Positions 42,301 through 52,041 of a stretch of DNA of 64,000 nucleotides are shown here, piece after piece. The translations under genes were made by a program, and so were the position numbers. Source of the DNA: Hyphomonadaceae bacterium (lineage in GTDB: Bacteria > Pseudomonadota > Alphaproteobacteria > Rhizobiales > Hyphomicrobiaceae); assembly GCA_019747815.1 (NCBI GenBank), contig JAIEQJ010000022.1:163801-227800 (forward strand). The letters are read 5' to 3'. The notes beneath the pieces were generated by a model that was given only the letters and a program-made list of their open reading frames with translations, ran no database searches and was not told the origin of the DNA. Each line of letters opens with the position of its first letter. Position 1 is the first letter of the stretch.

Positions 42301-43467
42301 TCAATAGGATTTCGGCAGGCCGAGCACCTTCTCGGCGATGAAGCACAGGATCAGCTGCGGGCTGACCGGGGCGATGCGCGGGATCATGACCTCGCGCAGG
42401 TAGCGCTCCACGTGGAACTCCTTGGCATAGCCGAAGCCGCCGTGCACCATGACGGCCTGCTGGCAGGCATTGAACCCGGCCTCGCCGGCCAGATACTTGG
42501 CGGCATTGGCGGATGCGCCGCAGGGCAGTCCCTGATCGTATTCCCAGGCCGCCTTCATCACCATCAGCCATGCCGCCTCGAGCTCGATCCAGTTGACGGC
42601 AAGCGGATGTTGGATCGCCTGGTTCTGCCCGATGGGGCGATTGAACACCACGCGCTCCTGGGCGTAGCTCGTGGCCTTGGCGAGCGCGATTCTGCCGAGG
42701 CCCACCGCTTCCGCAGCGATCAGAATGCGTTCCGGGTTCATGCCGTGCAGGATGTACTCGAACCCGCGCCCTTCCTCCCCGATGCGATCCTCAACCGGGA
42801 TCTCGAAATCCTCGAAGAACAGCTCGTTGGAGTCGACCGCCTTGCGCCCCATCTTGTCGATCTCGCGCACCGAGATGCGCGTGCGGTCGAACCCGGTGTA
42901 GAACAGGCTGAGCCCCGCGGTCGGCCGCTCGACCACATCGAGCGGGGTGGTGCGCGCGAGCAGCAAGATCCGATTCGCAACCTGCGCGGTCGAGATCCAC
43001 ACCTTCTGGCCGTTGACGACGTAGCGGTCACCGCGCCGCTCGGCACGCAGCTTGAGCTGGGTGGTGTTGAGACCGGTGTTGGGCTCGGTCACGCCGAAGC
43101 AGGCCTTCTCCTTGCCCTGCACCATGGGTGGCAGCATGCGGGCCTTCTGCTCGGGCGTGCCGAAGACCACGACCGGGTTGAGGCCGAACACATTGATGTG
43201 CACGGCCGAGGCCCCGGTCATGCCGGCGCCCGATTCCGCGATTGCACGCATCATGATGGCAGCCTCAGCGACCCCGAGGCCGGAGCCGCCATACTCTGCG
43301 GGTGTGCAGATGCCGAGCCAGCCGGCACCGGCGAGCGCCTGATAGAACTCCTCCGGGAAGCCGCCTGTGCGGTCCCGCTCCAGCCAATAGTCATCGCCGA
43401 ACCGGCTGCACAGGTCCGCAATCGTCTCCCGAATCGTCTCGTGCTCGGGAAGGGCGGCGAACTGCAT
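42301..43467 (-). CDS. Acyl-CoA dehydrogenase family protein
   Basis: A 388-residue FAD enzyme of the usual length. Signatures: CFGVTEPNTGLNTTQLKLRAE, VNGQKVWISTAQ, the ERILIAAEAVGLG helix, RVVFNRPIGQNQAIQHPLA and QAVMVHGGFGYAKEFHVER near the end. It is convergent with the tct operon, so it may degrade the CoA ester of the imported acid, but the exact substrate cannot be read. Reduced ETF from it would be reoxidised by the ETF-QO at 58635. Confidence 0.9.
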   Translation of the reverse strand: MQFAALPEHETIRETIADLCSRFGDDYWLERDRTGGFPEEFYQALAGAGWLGICTPAEYGGSGLGVAEAAIMMRAIAESGAGMTGASAVHINVFGLNPVVVFGTPEQKARMLPPMVQGKEKACFGVTEPNTGLNTTQLKLRAERRGDRYVVNGQKVWISTAQVANRILLLARTTPLDVVERPTAGLSLFYTGFDRTRISVREIDKMGRKAVDSNELFFEDFEIPVEDRIGEEGRGFEYILHGMNPERILIAAEAVGLGRIALAKATSYAQERVVFNRPIGQNQAIQHPLAVNWIELEAAWLMVMKAAWEYDQGLPCGASANAAKYLAGEAGFNACQQAVMVHGGFGYAKEFHVERYLREVMIPRIAPVSPQLILCFIAEKVLGLPKSY

Positions 43468-43850
43468 CGGGAAACCTCCGAAATATCAGGCGACGGCCTG
43501 CACGCGCGGGCGACCCTATAGGCCCAGTAGATCATCGATCGCGCCGCTTGTGAGCCCCCACCCCGCGCAGATGCTCGAATAGCGTGCCCGCCAAGCGGGC
43601 GGCCCTGCAGGGGAGGAGCGGGCTGCGTGACGCCTCGGGCGCCCGCACCGTCGACCCTGCGGACGCAGCGCCGCTTGAAGGCCTGTCAAGCGGCACCGAA
43701 CCCGTTTGACCAGGATCGACGTCGTGTCGCCAGCCGGGAGGATCAGACGATGGTGTGCGGTACGGCAGATGCATGCCGTGTATCATCAAGCTATGAGGTC
43801 GATACGGGCTGGACTATGCCGCACTGGCCCGCAATGGAATCTTCAGGAGC
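43468..43850. other. Intergenic region without a recognisable gene
   Basis: About 380 bp between the dehydrogenase start and the tRNA gene. Small frames on both strands lack family features. It should contain the promoter of the dehydrogenase; no repeat or hairpin stands out. Confidence 0.55.
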
Positions 43851-43940
43851 TGGCGGAGGGAGTGGGATTCGAACCCACGATACGGTTGCCCGCATACACG
43901 CTTTCCAAGCGTGCGCCTTCAGCCACTCGGCCATCCCTCC
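43851..43940 (-). tRNA. tRNA-Ser (anticodon GGA)
   Basis: A 90-nt class II tRNA including an encoded CCA (43851-43853). The acceptor stem is GGAGGGA/TCCCTCC, the anticodon loop reads CTTGGAAAG with anticodon GGA, a long variable arm (GTATGCGGGCAACCGTATC) marks serine, and the T-arm has GGTTCGAATCC. It reads the UCC and UCU codons. Confidence 0.96.
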
Positions 43941-44090
43941 CGCGGTGAGCGGAAACGGCGGCACTATAGAGTTCATCCCTTCGAGTGCAAGCCATTCCCA
44001 CTGCAAAGAACTTGGCAAGGCCCCCATCGCGTGTGCAGGCTATAATGCCGCGGTCCGGCGGACCGGGCGGCGGCTAACGAGGCAGGTTCG

Positions 44091-44405
44091 ATGACGGCAC
44101 TTCTGCGATTTCTGGCAGGCACCCTGCTGCTTGTTGCGGTGATCTTTGCGGTCAACGATACCACCCGCTGGCTCGCCGGGAACGAGGCGGGCGCCGTGAC
44201 TATGCAGCAGGTCTGGTCATCGATTTCGCCGACCGCGCTGGGTGCGGCACAAGGCGCTGTTCAGCGCACCACCCATCCCGCGGTTTGGACTTGGGGCTTA
44301 CTCAAGGTCCTGCAGCTTCCGGCATGGGCGCTGTTGGGCCTTGCGGGACTGTTGCTGGCGTATCTGGGCCGGCGGCGGCGGCGCGTCAACATCTACGCCA
44401 ATTGA
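44091..44405 (+). CDS. Small hypothetical membrane protein
   Basis: A 104-residue protein with two membrane segments: [17 protein letters not shown] at the N terminus and [18 protein letters not shown] near the C terminus, followed by a basic RRRRR tail on the cytoplasmic side. The loop between them is about 45 residues. It looks like a conserved protein of Hyphomicrobiales, but I know no function. It lies 68 bp upstream of msrA on the same strand. Confidence 0.7.
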   Translation: MTALLRFLAGTLLLVAVIFAVNDTTRWLAGNEAGAVTMQQVWSSISPTALGAAQGAVQRTTHPAVWTWGLLKVLQLPAWALLGLAGLLLAYLGRRRRRVNIYAN

Positions 44406-44473
44406 GGTGTTCTGGCGCCACGGCAGGCGCGCGCCTATATCTGAACCACATCCCCAACGTCACGGTGGCCCAG

Positions 44474-45136
44474 ATGCTCTTCGCCCGCAGAAAGCTCGAT
44501 CTACCGACACCCGATTCGGCCCTCAAAGGGCGCCCCGAGCCGATCTCGACAGCCAAGACGCATGCCCTGAACGGTCGAGATCTCAAAGGCCCATATCCGG
44601 ACGGCAGCGAGCGAGCCATCTTCGGCCTCGGCTGCTTTTGGGGTGCGGAGCGCAAGTTCTGGGAGATGGGTGAGGGCATCCACGTGACCGCTGTCGGCTA
44701 CGCCGGCGGCCTCACGCCCAATCCGACCTACGAAGAGGTGTGCTCCGGACGCACCGGACACAACGAGGTGGTGCTGGTGGTGCACGACCCCAGGACGGTG
44801 CCGTACGAGGTGCTGCTGAAGACGTTTTGGGAGAGCCACGACCCGACGCAGGGCATGCGGCAGGGCAACGATGTGGGCACCCAGTACCGATCGGGCATCT
44901 ATGTGACATCGGCGGCGCAGCGGCGGGTGGCCGAAGCCTCGAAGGCGGCCTACCAGCGCGTGCTCTCTGCCAACGGCTATGGACCGATCACGACGGAAAT
45001 CGTCGACGCGCCGGAGTTCTATTTCGCCGAGGACTATCACCAGCAGTATCTCGCGAAAGTGCCGCACGGCTATTGCGGTCTTGGCGGAACCGGGTTGAGC
45101 TGCCCCGTTGGCGTCGGCGTAACGGCCGGCATCTAG
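44474..45136 (+). CDS. msrA: Peptide-methionine (S)-S-oxide reductase MsrA
   Basis: A 220-residue MsrA with the catalytic Cys C54 in [13 protein letters not shown], followed by TAVGYAGG and [18 protein letters not shown]. The resolving cysteines are in [14 protein letters not shown] at the C terminus. It repairs oxidised methionine in proteins with thioredoxin. ATG 44474 gives the family length; the open frame back to 44285 overlaps the preceding gene and is not supported. Its stop overlaps the stop of the convergent epimerase gene. Confidence 0.95.
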   Translation: MLFARRKLDLPTPDSALKGRPEPISTAKTHALNGRDLKGPYPDGSERAIFGLGCFWGAERKFWEMGEGIHVTAVGYAGGLTPNPTYEEVCSGRTGHNEVVLVVHDPRTVPYEVLLKTFWESHDPTQGMRQGNDVGTQYRSGIYVTSAAQRRVAEASKAAYQRVLSANGYGPITTEIVDAPEFYFAEDYHQQYLAKVPHGYCGLGGTGLSCPVGVGVTAGI

Positions 45137-46098
45137 GTGCGCTGCAACGCGGCGCCCAGCGGCGACCGCCGCGGGGGGGCAGGCTCGGCCATGCGTTGGG
45201 CCAGCACGGCGCGCACGCTTTCGAGCGGATCGGGGCGCGAGAACACGAAGCCGGCATCCAACGCCCGCTGCGGAACAATGCGCTGACGGCTGTGGGCGAG
45301 GTCTGCCAGGACACCGACTTGCCGGCGGAGCAACCACCGCGGCAGACCTGCGCGCCCGCGGCGCGGGAATGCCTGGGCAAGCAACGGCTCCATCTGCGCC
45401 GTTCGCAACGGCTCGGGCGCCACGGCATGGATCGGGCCGGGGAGCGGCCTGGACTGCGCCAGCCACGCCAGCAGCGCAACGGCGTCAACGTGATCAATGG
45501 CGGGAATGGCGGCCTCGGGGTGGGGAGCGCGCCAGGCCATGCGGCGATCGAACAGAGCGCACAGCGGATCGGGAAAGCCGCCAGACGCAATCACCGCGCC
45601 GAGCCGTACCAGGGTGACCGTGGAGCCGTTCTCGCGCAGGTGATCGGCCGCCTCCTCGCAGCCCAGCAGCGCCAGCGCCAGTCTATCCTTGGGCCTTTGC
45701 ACGGGTGTCGTTTCGGTGAGCGGCGCCCCCTCGCCATAGCCGTAAACGGCCGTGCTCGAGGCGACGATCAAATGCACGCGGGTGCGGCCCAGCGCTTCAA
45801 GCAAGCGCTTCGTGCCGATGCGGCGCGAGGCAACGATGTGCGCCCGCTTGTCGGGCGTCAGCGGGCCGTACAGCGGCTCGCCCATCAAATGGACGATGCG
45901 CGCGACGCCGTCGAGTGCGGGAGCGGGAAGCGGCTCGGTGCGCGGATGCCATTCGAAGGCGGTGACGCGGCTGTCGAAGACCTCCAGTGCACGGTGCGGC
46001 CGCCGCGTGACCACGCGCGGCTCAAGACCGCTGTCGACGAGAACCTGCGCCAACGCCCGGCCGATCAGGCCGGTGGCGCCCGTAATCAGGATCGTCAT
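45133..46098 (-). CDS. TIGR01777-family NAD(P)-dependent epimerase (YfcH-like)
   Basis: A 321-residue short-chain dehydrogenase-like protein with the N-terminal nucleotide motif [47 protein letters not shown] and the C-terminal DUF1731-like part ([17 protein letters not shown], then RALDAGFVF). Substrate unknown; plant relatives affect plastid division. GAGGGGC precedes ATG 46098. The stop codons of this gene and msrA overlap by three bases. Confidence 0.88.
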   Translation of the reverse strand: MTILITGATGLIGRALAQVLVDSGLEPRVVTRRPHRALEVFDSRVTAFEWHPRTEPLPAPALDGVARIVHLMGEPLYGPLTPDKRAHIVASRRIGTKRLLEALGRTRVHLIVASSTAVYGYGEGAPLTETTPVQRPKDRLALALLGCEEAADHLRENGSTVTLVRLGAVIASGGFPDPLCALFDRRMAWRAPHPEAAIPAIDHVDAVALLAWLAQSRPLPGPIHAVAPEPLRTAQMEPLLAQAFPRRGRAGLPRWLLRRQVGVLADLAHSRQRIVPQRALDAGFVFSRPDPLESVRAVLAQRMAEPAPPRRSPLGAALQRT

Positions 46099-46177
46099 TG
46101 CCCCTCGCCGGTGTTCCGGCATCCCATCGTCTGCCCGCCCGGCATCCCGACCGGGCATTGCGGCAGCAGCAAGGCTG

Positions 46178-47245
46178 CTACTTGGTGACGGTCGCCTTCT
46201 TGCCTGCGGGCTTGGCCTGCTTGCCCGGGGGCTGCGCCGGTGCCGCGGCGCCGGCGAGCACGGCACGGCAATCGACAGGAAGCTGATTGAGCGTGATCGG
46301 TGCCTTTTCCGGACCCGGGGGGCCGGGCTTGGGCGGGTTCTTGATCAGCGCCAGCCAACGGTCGAGCTCAGCGCCGCATCCGTCCTCGTTGCCGACCGGC
46401 GGCTGCGCCTCGCAGTTCGTGCTGCCCTTGGGGCAAGCGATGCGGACATGGAAGTGATAGTAATGGCCCCAGATCGGCCTGATCTTGTTGAGCCACGCAC
46501 GATCCTGCTCCTTGGCGGCGGCATTCGTGCAGATCGCCTTCTTGATGGCCGGGTGCACCAGCACACGCTCGACCTGCTTGTAGGACGCAACGCGCTTCAG
46601 CAAACGGATGTGTGCCTCCGTCCATACCTCCGGATTGACCGACACGCGATCGGGGGCGAGCATCGAGGTGGCGGAAAGCTCCTCGCGCTCCTTCTCCGTG
46701 AGCCGGCGGTCGGGCATCGGGGTGAGCCAGATATCGGCGTCGAGACCGACCTGGTGGCTGGCATGCCCGGTCAGCATCGGCCCGCCCCTCGGCTGCGACA
46801 GGTCGCCCACCAGCAGGCCCGGCCAGCCGTCGTGCGCCTTTGCCTCCGCCGCCAGCTTCTCGATCAGGGCGATCAGATCAGGGTGGCCCCAATTGCGATT
46901 GCGCGAAAGCCGCATCGCCTGCCAGGCCGGCCCGTCGATGGGCAGCGCTGCGGCGCCGGCGAGGCATCCCTTGGCATAGAAGCCGATGGCGCGTGCGGCC
47001 ATCGGTGCGGGCGTCTTTGCGGCACCAAACAGCTCCTTGGCCGGCGTCGGCGGAGGCGGCTTGGCCGCCTTGGCCTTGCTGGACGCCTTCTTCGGGTCCT
47101 TGACGCCGGCCTTTGCCGCGTCAGCCTTGCCGGTGTCGGCCTGCTTTGGGGCCTGTGCCGGAGCCGGAGCGGTTCCCTGTGCGAGGAGGACCGCTGGACC
47201 CGCGATCACGGACGCGAGCGTAGCCAGGGTGGTGAGATAGCGCAT
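46178..47245 (-). CDS. mepA: Penicillin-insensitive murein endopeptidase MepA
   Basis: A 355-residue exported LAS-type metallopeptidase that cleaves D-Ala-meso-Dap cross-links in peptidoglycan. A signal peptide (LTTLATLASVIAGPAVLLAQ) is followed by a Pro/Ala/Lys linker, then the catalytic domain with zinc ligands in GHASHQVGLDADIWLTP and in GHYYHFHVRIACP; six or more cysteines can form disulfides, consistent with dsbB next door. A second Pro/Lys-rich tail follows the domain (PPGKQAKPAGKKATVTK), which is longer than in E. coli MepA. Confidence 0.92.
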   Translation of the reverse strand: MRYLTTLATLASVIAGPAVLLAQGTAPAPAQAPKQADTGKADAAKAGVKDPKKASSKAKAAKPPPPTPAKELFGAAKTPAPMAARAIGFYAKGCLAGAAALPIDGPAWQAMRLSRNRNWGHPDLIALIEKLAAEAKAHDGWPGLLVGDLSQPRGGPMLTGHASHQVGLDADIWLTPMPDRRLTEKEREELSATSMLAPDRVSVNPEVWTEAHIRLLKRVASYKQVERVLVHPAIKKAICTNAAAKEQDRAWLNKIRPIWGHYYHFHVRIACPKGSTNCEAQPPVGNEDGCGAELDRWLALIKNPPKPGPPGPEKAPITLNQLPVDCRAVLAGAAAPAQPPGKQAKPAGKKATVTK

Positions 47246-47281
47246 CTGCCCCCCACTAAGATTTTGATTTCACGCATAAGT

Positions 47282-47815
47282 CTAGCGCGGCCGGCCTCCA
47301 GCCGCTAGGCTGGCAGCCTGCAGCGCAGCCATGGCCGCTCCGGCCGCCAGGAAGAGGGATGCGACGACATTCCACCCGGCGAACGAAAGGCCCAGGAAGC
47401 GCCACCCGGCGACGCCGCAACTGGCCGGGATGCGATCAAAAGTCTGCTGCTTGAGATCGAAGCTGGGCAACGTGGTCGGCGCGCTGCAAGAGGCGGGAGG
47501 ATCCCAGAATTTCCATTCCGCGCCCGCCTGATATGCACCCAGCCCGGCGTTGGCGACGAAGGCGACGGCGACCAGCAGAAAGAGCCCGGCCGCTAGGCCG
47601 CGCCGGCGTGCGCCGAGAAGCACCAACCCGGCCAGCAACAGGGGAATGGCAGCGTAATAGGCGTAGCGCTGCTGCAGACAGAGTGGACACGGCATGTAGC
47701 CGCCGATGTGCTCAAAGCCGAGCGCGGCGAGAATGACGGCAGCCGCGCCGATGAGCACGCCACCGCCCACGCCGGTGGCGGGCGATCGCGACAGACCTGG
47801 GATGGCTTGCAACAT
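47282..47815 (-). CDS. dsbB: Disulfide bond formation protein B
   Basis: A 177-residue inner-membrane quinone reductase with four membrane segments. Redox pairs are C43/C46 (MPCPLCLQQRY) and C110/C133 (PPASCSA and IPASCGVAG). It passes electrons from DsbA to quinone, keeping periplasmic disulfide formation going. It lies 36 bp upstream of mepA and 24 bp behind the YqaA-type gene, so yqaA-dsbB-mepA may be one operon. Confidence 0.92.
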   Translation of the reverse strand: MLQAIPGLSRSPATGVGGGVLIGAAAVILAALGFEHIGGYMPCPLCLQQRYAYYAAIPLLLAGLVLLGARRRGLAAGLFLLVAVAFVANAGLGAYQAGAEWKFWDPPASCSAPTTLPSFDLKQQTFDRIPASCGVAGWRFLGLSFAGWNVVASLFLAAGAAMAALQAASLAAGGRPR

Positions 47816-47839
47816 GGGGCCTCGATTTGGAAACCCGGC

Positions 47840-48421
47840 TCAGAACAGATACTTGATTGCGATAAAGCCGCCAACCAGTAGGATCACGAAGACCGTGGTC
47901 ATCAGTGTGAGCCGCTGCTCGATGAAGGCGCGGATGGGCTCGCCGAACCAGTAGAGGAGGCCAGCCACGAGCAGAAACCGCCCGCCGCGCGTGACGATCG
48001 AGGCGGCAATGAAGACCCAGAAATCGAAGGTCGCCGCACCGCTGGCGATGGTCACGAGCTTGTAGGGAATCGGCGTGAAACCCTTGATGAGGATGATCCA
48101 CAACCCCCACTCGTTGTAGGCGGCGCGGTAGGCCTCGAATTGCGCCCCGAGACCGTAGATAGTGATCACCCACTGACCGAGCGTTTCGTAGAGAAAATAG
48201 CCGATCGCATAGCCGAGGATTCCGCCCAACACCGAGCCCGCCGTGCAAATGGCGGCATACAGCCAAGCTTTGGCCCGGTTTGCCAGAACCATGGGAATGA
48301 GCATGACATCGGGCGGAATGGGAAAGACCGAGCTTTCCACGAATGCAACCCAGAACAGGGCATGCGGCGCCTTGTCGTGGGCGGCCGCACGCATCATCCA
48401 GTCATAGGCGCGCTTCATCAT
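47840..48421 (-). CDS. YqaA-family (DedA-like, VTT domain) membrane protein
   Basis: A 193-residue protein with the SNARE-associated/VTT fold: FVESSVFPIPPDVMLIPMVLA near the N terminus, GSVLGGILGYAIGYFL, and FTPIPYKLVTIASGAATFDF with the conserved proline/lysine re-entrant motif. DedA relatives move undecaprenyl phosphate or other lipids across the membrane; a role for the YqaA branch is not established. First gene of the possible yqaA-dsbB-mepA operon. Confidence 0.87.
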   Translation of the reverse strand: MMKRAYDWMMRAAAHDKAPHALFWVAFVESSVFPIPPDVMLIPMVLANRAKAWLYAAICTAGSVLGGILGYAIGYFLYETLGQWVITIYGLGAQFEAYRAAYNEWGLWIILIKGFTPIPYKLVTIASGAATFDFWVFIAASIVTRGGRFLLVAGLLYWFGEPIRAFIEQRLTLMTTVFVILLVGGFIAIKYLF

Positions 48422-48578
48422 GGGCGAGGCATATAGCCGGCTCCACAGCTTTTGTCAGTCCGGCGACGCGTTTGTTGCGAACAGGCGCCCGGTTCGCCGC
48501 CTCGCCGGCTTCACAGGGAGACACGCCAGGGTCTATGCACAGCGGGGGAGTGGTTGTCGATGACACCGAGCAGGCGAG

Positions 48579-49505
48579 ATGGGCGCTGATAGGGTTGCGC
48601 AAACGGCCGATCGCTTGCGTGCGGTCCGCAGCTCCCTGGTGGCCACCAACGCCCAGGAGACCCGTTTCCGGCTCGGGCTGGCCTTGGCCGTCGCCGTGCA
48701 TGCCGCGCTGATCATCGGCATCACCAGATCGTCGCCGCGGCAGATGGGCGAGGTGAGCGGCAGACCCGATGGGATCAGCGTGGTGCTGGTCGATGCGGCC
48801 GACTTGAGCAGCAAGAACACCTTTCGCGAGGACAGATCGGAGGCCGCGGTAGCACCGGCCGCGCAACAGCCCCCAACGCCGCCTGCCGCAGAGGCCCTAG
48901 CGGCGCCAACGGCGCCACAGCCGCCTGCGCCGCCCTCGAAAGCCGCCGCGCCGCCATCCAATCAGCCTGCCGCGCCCTCGGCCGCATCGCCACCTGCGCG
49001 GCGACCGGAACCGAGCACCAACTGGGCGATCGATAAGGAAGCTCTGGAGCAACCGGCACCTCCCCGGCAGCCGGCCAAGCCGGGCGAGGCCGCCAGCGCC
49101 GCCAAACCCAAGCCACAGCCGCTGCAACCACAACCCCAACCGCCGCAGCAGCAACCGCAACTGACCATGCCGAGCATCCCGGTGGCGCCCGGAGGCCGGA
49201 CAGCGGCGGTCATGCGGCCGCCGGGCGCGACCCGGTCAGGGGAGAACGATGAATTCGGGCGCGGGGTCATCCGCGCCTTGCGGCAGACGATGCCGAGCCC
49301 GGCCGGTCAGCTCGGGCGGGTGACCGTGAGGCTGCTGCTGTCCGATCACGGCAATCTCGTGGAGGTGCAGCTCATCAAGGGCGCAGGCATCCCCAATCTC
49401 GACCAGAGCGTGGTGTTCGCCGTGAGGCAGGCAAGCTTCCCCATTCCGCCCGCCGGCTCGACGGTCGTCGACCGCACGTTCCTGGTCACCTACGTCTACA
49501 ATTGA
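48579..49505 (+). CDS. TonB-like energy transducer
   Basis: A 308-residue protein: one membrane segment at about residues 32-48 (LGLALAVAVHAALIIGI), a long Pro/Ala/Gln-rich periplasm-spanning region (about 85-215) and a C-terminal TonB domain (GRVTVRLLLSDHGNLVEVQL, then IPNLDQSVVFAVRQASFPIPP). It would couple proton motive force to outer-membrane receptors. No exbB, exbD or receptor gene is adjacent. Confidence 0.85.
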   Translation: MGADRVAQTADRLRAVRSSLVATNAQETRFRLGLALAVAVHAALIIGITRSSPRQMGEVSGRPDGISVVLVDAADLSSKNTFREDRSEAAVAPAAQQPPTPPAAEALAAPTAPQPPAPPSKAAAPPSNQPAAPSAASPPARRPEPSTNWAIDKEALEQPAPPRQPAKPGEAASAAKPKPQPLQPQPQPPQQQPQLTMPSIPVAPGGRTAAVMRPPGATRSGENDEFGRGVIRALRQTMPSPAGQLGRVTVRLLLSDHGNLVEVQLIKGAGIPNLDQSVVFAVRQASFPIPPAGSTVVDRTFLVTYVYN

Positions 49506-49527
49506 GCGTGGCTCTCGGCGGCCGGGC

Positions 49528-50148
49528 TCAGGCCTCGACCAAGCCGAGCGCGAGCTGCACGGTGCGGAACGAGCGCCGATGGTGCGGCGTGACGCCGTGG
49601 CGCTCGATGGCGGCGTGGTGCTCCGCCGTGCCGTAGCCCTTGTGGCGCTCGAAGCCATAGTCTGGATAGTCGCGCGCGAGCTCGATCATGATGGTGTCGC
49701 GTGTCACCTTGGCGACGATGGAGGCGGCGGCGATGGACAGGCATTTCGCATCGCCTTTGACGATCGCGCGGCTGGTGCACGTGAGGCGGGGAGGCACCTT
49801 GTTGCCGTCGACGAGAACGAGCTTGGGGTGGCAGGCAAGCTCCGCCACGGCGTCGGCCATCGCCCACAGCGACGCGTTGAGGATGTTCTCGCTGTCGATG
49901 CGATCCACGTCCGCGATGCCGATGCCGACATGCGCGGTCGCCAGGATCTCGCGGTAGAGTGCGCGGCGCACATCGGCCTCGAGCACCTTGGAATCTGCGA
50001 TCCCGTCCGGGATATGATTGGGGTCGAGCACAACGGCTGCAGCGACCACCGGGCCTGCCAGAGGGCCGCGCCCAGCCTCGTCCACCCCGGCAATCGGCCC
50101 GCCGTGGATCGCAAGCTCAACCGCTTCCAGCTCAAAAGTCGCCTTCAT
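49528..50148 (-). CDS. rnhB: Ribonuclease HII
   Basis: A 206-residue RNase HII that removes RNA from RNA-DNA hybrids and starts ribonucleotide excision repair. Catalytic carboxylates are in IAGVDEAGRGPLAGPVV, and family stretches are IADSKVL, VDGNKVPP and SIAAASIVAKVTRD. I chose ATG 50148; a TTG at 50205 would add 19 residues without family similarity. Confidence 0.95.
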   Translation of the reverse strand: MKATFELEAVELAIHGGPIAGVDEAGRGPLAGPVVAAAVVLDPNHIPDGIADSKVLEADVRRALYREILATAHVGIGIADVDRIDSENILNASLWAMADAVAELACHPKLVLVDGNKVPPRLTCTSRAIVKGDAKCLSIAAASIVAKVTRDTIMIELARDYPDYGFERHKGYGTAEHHAAIERHGVTPHHRRSFRTVQLALGLVEA

Positions 50149-50307
50149 GGCGCGAATCGCCTCATCCCTCTCGGGGAGCTTCGCGCCGGCGGTGGCGGGT
50201 GTCAAAGGATCAGGGCGCGGTGTCTTGAAGAAGGAGGAAGTCTTGCTGTCCCTGGGTTGGGGGTCGCACCCTGCGACCCATGCAACTCCGGCTCGATACT
50301 CATGCCA

Positions 50308-50664
50308 TCATCGCTGGCGGATGCGCGAATACAACCACGACCGGTACTGCCGGCTGAGCGTCGGCAGCAGGATCCGTGTCATGGCGCAGATCGCGCGCTC
50401 GCCGAGACTGGGGAACAGACGATGCAGCTCCTCGTGGAACAGCGTGTCGATGAGCGACTCCCGTTCCCGCTTGTGCATGGCGTGATTGATGCGGATGACG
50501 CGGCGCTCGTAATCAATGTCGCCGTAGTCGCGCATGCGGTTGTCGACCACCCAGCGCCACCGCTTGCCGCTGTTATCAACGAAGTAGGAGCGCACGTCGC
50601 TTGCGACGGCTGCGCGCGAAAACGCAACCGATGCCCCCATTTTCGATCTCACCTTCTTCTTCAT
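50308..50664 (-). CDS. Small putative zinc metalloprotease-like protein (HExxH)
   Basis: A 118-residue basic protein beginning at ATG 50664. It holds a compact HExxH motif, H77-E78-x2-H81 in IDTLFHEELHRLF, preceded by a beta-strand pair typical of minimal metallopeptidase folds (WRWVVDNRMRDYGDIDYERRVIRIN). This resembles the layout of SprT/ImmA-like minimal zincins seen in phage and mobile DNA, but I cannot assign a family. It stands alone between rnhB and a radical-SAM gene; the spacing (160 bp on both sides) suggests its own promoter. Confidence 0.6.
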   Translation of the reverse strand: MKKKVRSKMGASVAFSRAAVASDVRSYFVDNSGKRWRWVVDNRMRDYGDIDYERRVIRINHAMHKRERESLIDTLFHEELHRLFPSLGERAICAMTRILLPTLSRQYRSWLYSRIRQR

Positions 50665-50825
50665 GATTTGTATCCCCACGCCGGAACGACGGGAGGCAGG
50701 GTGCCGGGCGATTGGGCATGCGTGTGGCAATGGTTTGCTGCGCAACGTGTCCATTCCGGAATTTCCATGGCAAATCCACGTGTTAGATGCGATGTGCAAT
50801 TTTGGCTGGCTGGCCCGCGCCGGCG

Positions 50826-51911
50826 TCAAAGCAACGCAAACTGGCCACCCCGGGCAACTGGACGCCGGAAGAGGTCTGTTCTGAGCTTAAGGTGGCGCTC
50901 GTTCAGGCCCAGGCGCTTGGCCGCCAGGCGGAAGCGGGTGCCGATCTGCGCGGCGTAGGGGCCGGTGCCGCGTTGCCGCAGGCCGAACTCGGCCACGTAG
51001 TCCCTCCCGCCGTGCATCGAGCGCAGGATGCTGATGACGCGGGCGGCCCGGTCCGGAAACTCGGTTGCCAGCCACTCGCGGAACAGCTCCTTCAGCTCGA
51101 GCGGCAGACGCAGAAGCACATAGCCCGCCTCGGTGGCCCCTGCGGCCTGTGCCGCCTCAAGGATGCTCTCGATCTCGCTGTCGTTGATGGCCGGCACGAT
51201 CGGGGCCACCATCACGCAGACGGGCACGCCGATCGCACGCAACGCCCGCATGGCTTCGAGCCGGCGCGGCGGTGTGGCGGCGCGGGGCTCCATCTTGCGT
51301 GCGACCTTGCGGTCGAGCGTCGTCACCGAGATTGCAACCTTGGCCAGGCCACGGCTGGCCATGCGGGCCAAAATGTCTCCATCGCGCTCGATGAGCGCCG
51401 ACTTGGTGACGATGCCGACGGGATGGCTGGCGCGGTCCAGTACCTCCAGCACCGACCGCGTGATCGAGTGGCTGCGCTCGATCGGCTGGTACGGGTCGGT
51501 CACGGCTCCGAGCGCAATCACCCTCGGGACATATCTCGGATTGGCAAGCTCGCGCTCGAGCAATGCCGCGGCGTTCACCTTGGCATAGAGCTGGGTCTCG
51601 AAGTCGAGGCCGGGCGAGTGGCCGAGGTAGGCATGGGTCGGCCGCGCGTAGCAATAGATGCACCCGTGCTCGCAGCCGCGATAGGGATTGATCGACTGGT
51701 CAAAGCCGATGTCGGGGCTGTCGTTGCGGGCAATGATGCTCTTGGCCGTCTCGTGATGGACCTCGGTCTTGAAGGGCTCAAGCTCACCCAGGCTCTCCCA
51801 GCCGTCGTCGAAGGCCTCGCGCTGCTCGCTTTCGTAGCGCCCGACCCTGTTGGAGCGGGCGCCTCGGCCGCGCCGCCGCTCGCTGTCGATGGAAATGGTC
51901 TCGTCTGCCAT
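50826..51911 (-). CDS. PA0069-family radical SAM protein (SPL-like)
   Basis: A 361-residue protein with the radical-SAM iron-sulfur motif CEHGCIYC in INPYRGCEHGCIYCYARPTH, and family stretches DFETQLYAKVNAAALLERE, ALGAVTDPYQPIER and RDYVAEFGLRQRG. It is related to spore photoproduct lyase but is widespread in non-sporing bacteria; function unknown. The ATG at 51911 yields MADETISIDSERRRGRGARS; the longer frame to 52148 overlaps the divergent glycosyltransferase gene. Confidence 0.9.
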   Translation of the reverse strand: MADETISIDSERRRGRGARSNRVGRYESEQREAFDDGWESLGELEPFKTEVHHETAKSIIARNDSPDIGFDQSINPYRGCEHGCIYCYARPTHAYLGHSPGLDFETQLYAKVNAAALLERELANPRYVPRVIALGAVTDPYQPIERSHSITRSVLEVLDRASHPVGIVTKSALIERDGDILARMASRGLAKVAISVTTLDRKVARKMEPRAATPPRRLEAMRALRAIGVPVCVMVAPIVPAINDSEIESILEAAQAAGATEAGYVLLRLPLELKELFREWLATEFPDRAARVISILRSMHGGRDYVAEFGLRQRGTGPYAAQIGTRFRLAAKRLGLNERHLKLRTDLFRRPVARGGQFALL

Positions 51912-52041
51912 GGCCAATGAATAGGCGAGAGTATGGAACAAAACAAGAACATATTTTCGGACGCGGCCGCTGCATTTGGGGATGCTGGCCGGGGCGCCCG
52001 CACCTATAGTGCGCCGCGCGTTGCTCCCACCCCAAGTGCTC

